A stretch of DNA of 64,000 bases from Glossina fuscipes (taxonomy: Eukaryota; Arthropoda; Insecta; Diptera; Glossinidae). Shown here piece after piece: positions 63,646-64,000 of the stretch (the stretch's first letter is position 1; each line of letters opens with the position of its first letter). Made by a program: the position numbers and the translations under genes. The stretch covers positions 28,392,470 through 28,456,469 of the forward strand of contig NW_023998415.1 of NCBI RefSeq assembly GCF_014805625.2, given 5' to 3'. The notes under the pieces are model-generated. The model did not search any database. It worked only from the letters and a program-made list of their open reading frames with translations, and was not told the origin of the DNA.

Positions 63646-64000
63646 TTGTTTAGAATACTGATTAACACTGAAAGAGCCATTGCGTCTTTTAACGTACAAT
63701 ACTACGTTATATTTCAACATTATTATCACAAAGTAATTAAATTAAATTAACAATTCTTTTAATTCTGTATGGATTTTAATTGTAAAATTGTTCAATATTT
63801 TATTTTTTTATATAACATTTTATGCTAAAAAAAAAACTTTATTGCGCCGAAAAAAAATTTGTAATGACAACTTCTCCAGTCGATTATAATCATTATTCAA
63901 TTAAATTGACGTTGATGCGAAGGTTAATCTAAGATCGAGTGTATATATGTGCAGAGGAAGGGCGTGAAAATATTACCTACGACTAGATATATATTTCAAG

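Larger units (their letters stand above)
53212..64000 (+). other. Rhomboid gene intron 4, at least 10.8 kb, runs off the window
   Basis: It begins at GTAAGC (53212). I searched by eye for the next expected conserved exon (the basic stretch and R-K-Y-Y-D region before the first membrane helix) and did not find it. Content: the (CCTAA)5 block at 53346, Helitron-like repeats (56733-57665, 57830-57960, 61150-61520, 63300-63645), a possible tRNA-derived segment near 55500, and long AT-rich runs. 53400-55480, 58100-61140 and 61750-62600 show nothing I can name. Confidence 0.55.

Overview
This window is nuclear DNA from a higher fly (Diptera, Schizophora). The evidence is AT-rich sequence, short GT-AG introns, three insect gene models split into exons, many microsatellites, and dispersed repeats whose phrases (CCGTCTGTCCG, TATATTCTTGATCAG-like) I associate with calyptrate and drosophilid genomes. 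A calyptrate such as a tsetse or house fly fits best, but the species cannot be fixed from sequence alone. A 400-base run of N (17093-17492) shows this is a draft scaffold.

Three protein-coding genes are supported, all on the plus strand. (1) cueball (cue), 7188-27639: a signal-peptide exon, an 18.4 kb first intron, then three exons with YWTD propeller repeats, EGF domains, a transmembrane helix and a cytoplasmic tail (622 residues). (2) The ZER1/zer-1 homolog, 35995-41772: ten coding exons giving a 746-residue leucine-rich/armadillo-like substrate receptor for a CUL2 ubiquitin ligase, with a probable 5' UTR exon ending near 35217. (3) The first four coding exons of a rhomboid-family intramembrane protease, 51396-53211: an EF-hand N-terminal region whose membrane exons must lie beyond the right edge. 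cueball and the zer-1 homolog have adjacent CG numbers in Drosophila melanogaster (CG12086, CG12084). If I recall correctly, the rho/stet/ru rhomboid cluster lies in the same part of chromosome arm 3L, so the gene order may be conserved and the rhomboid gene may be stet.

The rest is repeats and transposon debris. 1-7187: intergenic, with an 83-bp tandem repeat, one copy of a paired long repeat, an unrecognised minus-strand ORF, and a tRNA-derived SINE with a clear target-site duplication. 7264-25666 (cueball intron 1): a Tc1-type transposase relic, a short hAT-like element with inverted ends, an 80-bp duplication, the second copy of the paired long repeat, and an array of about 125-bp units. 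27640-35200: AT microsatellites, a possible decayed gene with retained introns, a truncated SINE and Helitron-like repeats. 41773-51395: Helitron-like repeats, SINE copies, a G21 tract and a small direct/inverted repeat. 53212-64000 (rhomboid intron): a (CCTAA)5 block and more Helitron-like repeats.

The genes do not form one pathway: a germ-line-linked LDL-receptor-like membrane protein, an N-degron ubiquitin-ligase receptor and a membrane protease. I see no CRISPR array, operon, rRNA or intact tRNA gene. No new enzymatic system is visible. The most distinctive non-genic signals are the repeat families with hairpin plus CTTACTTG-like ends, and the SINE family.
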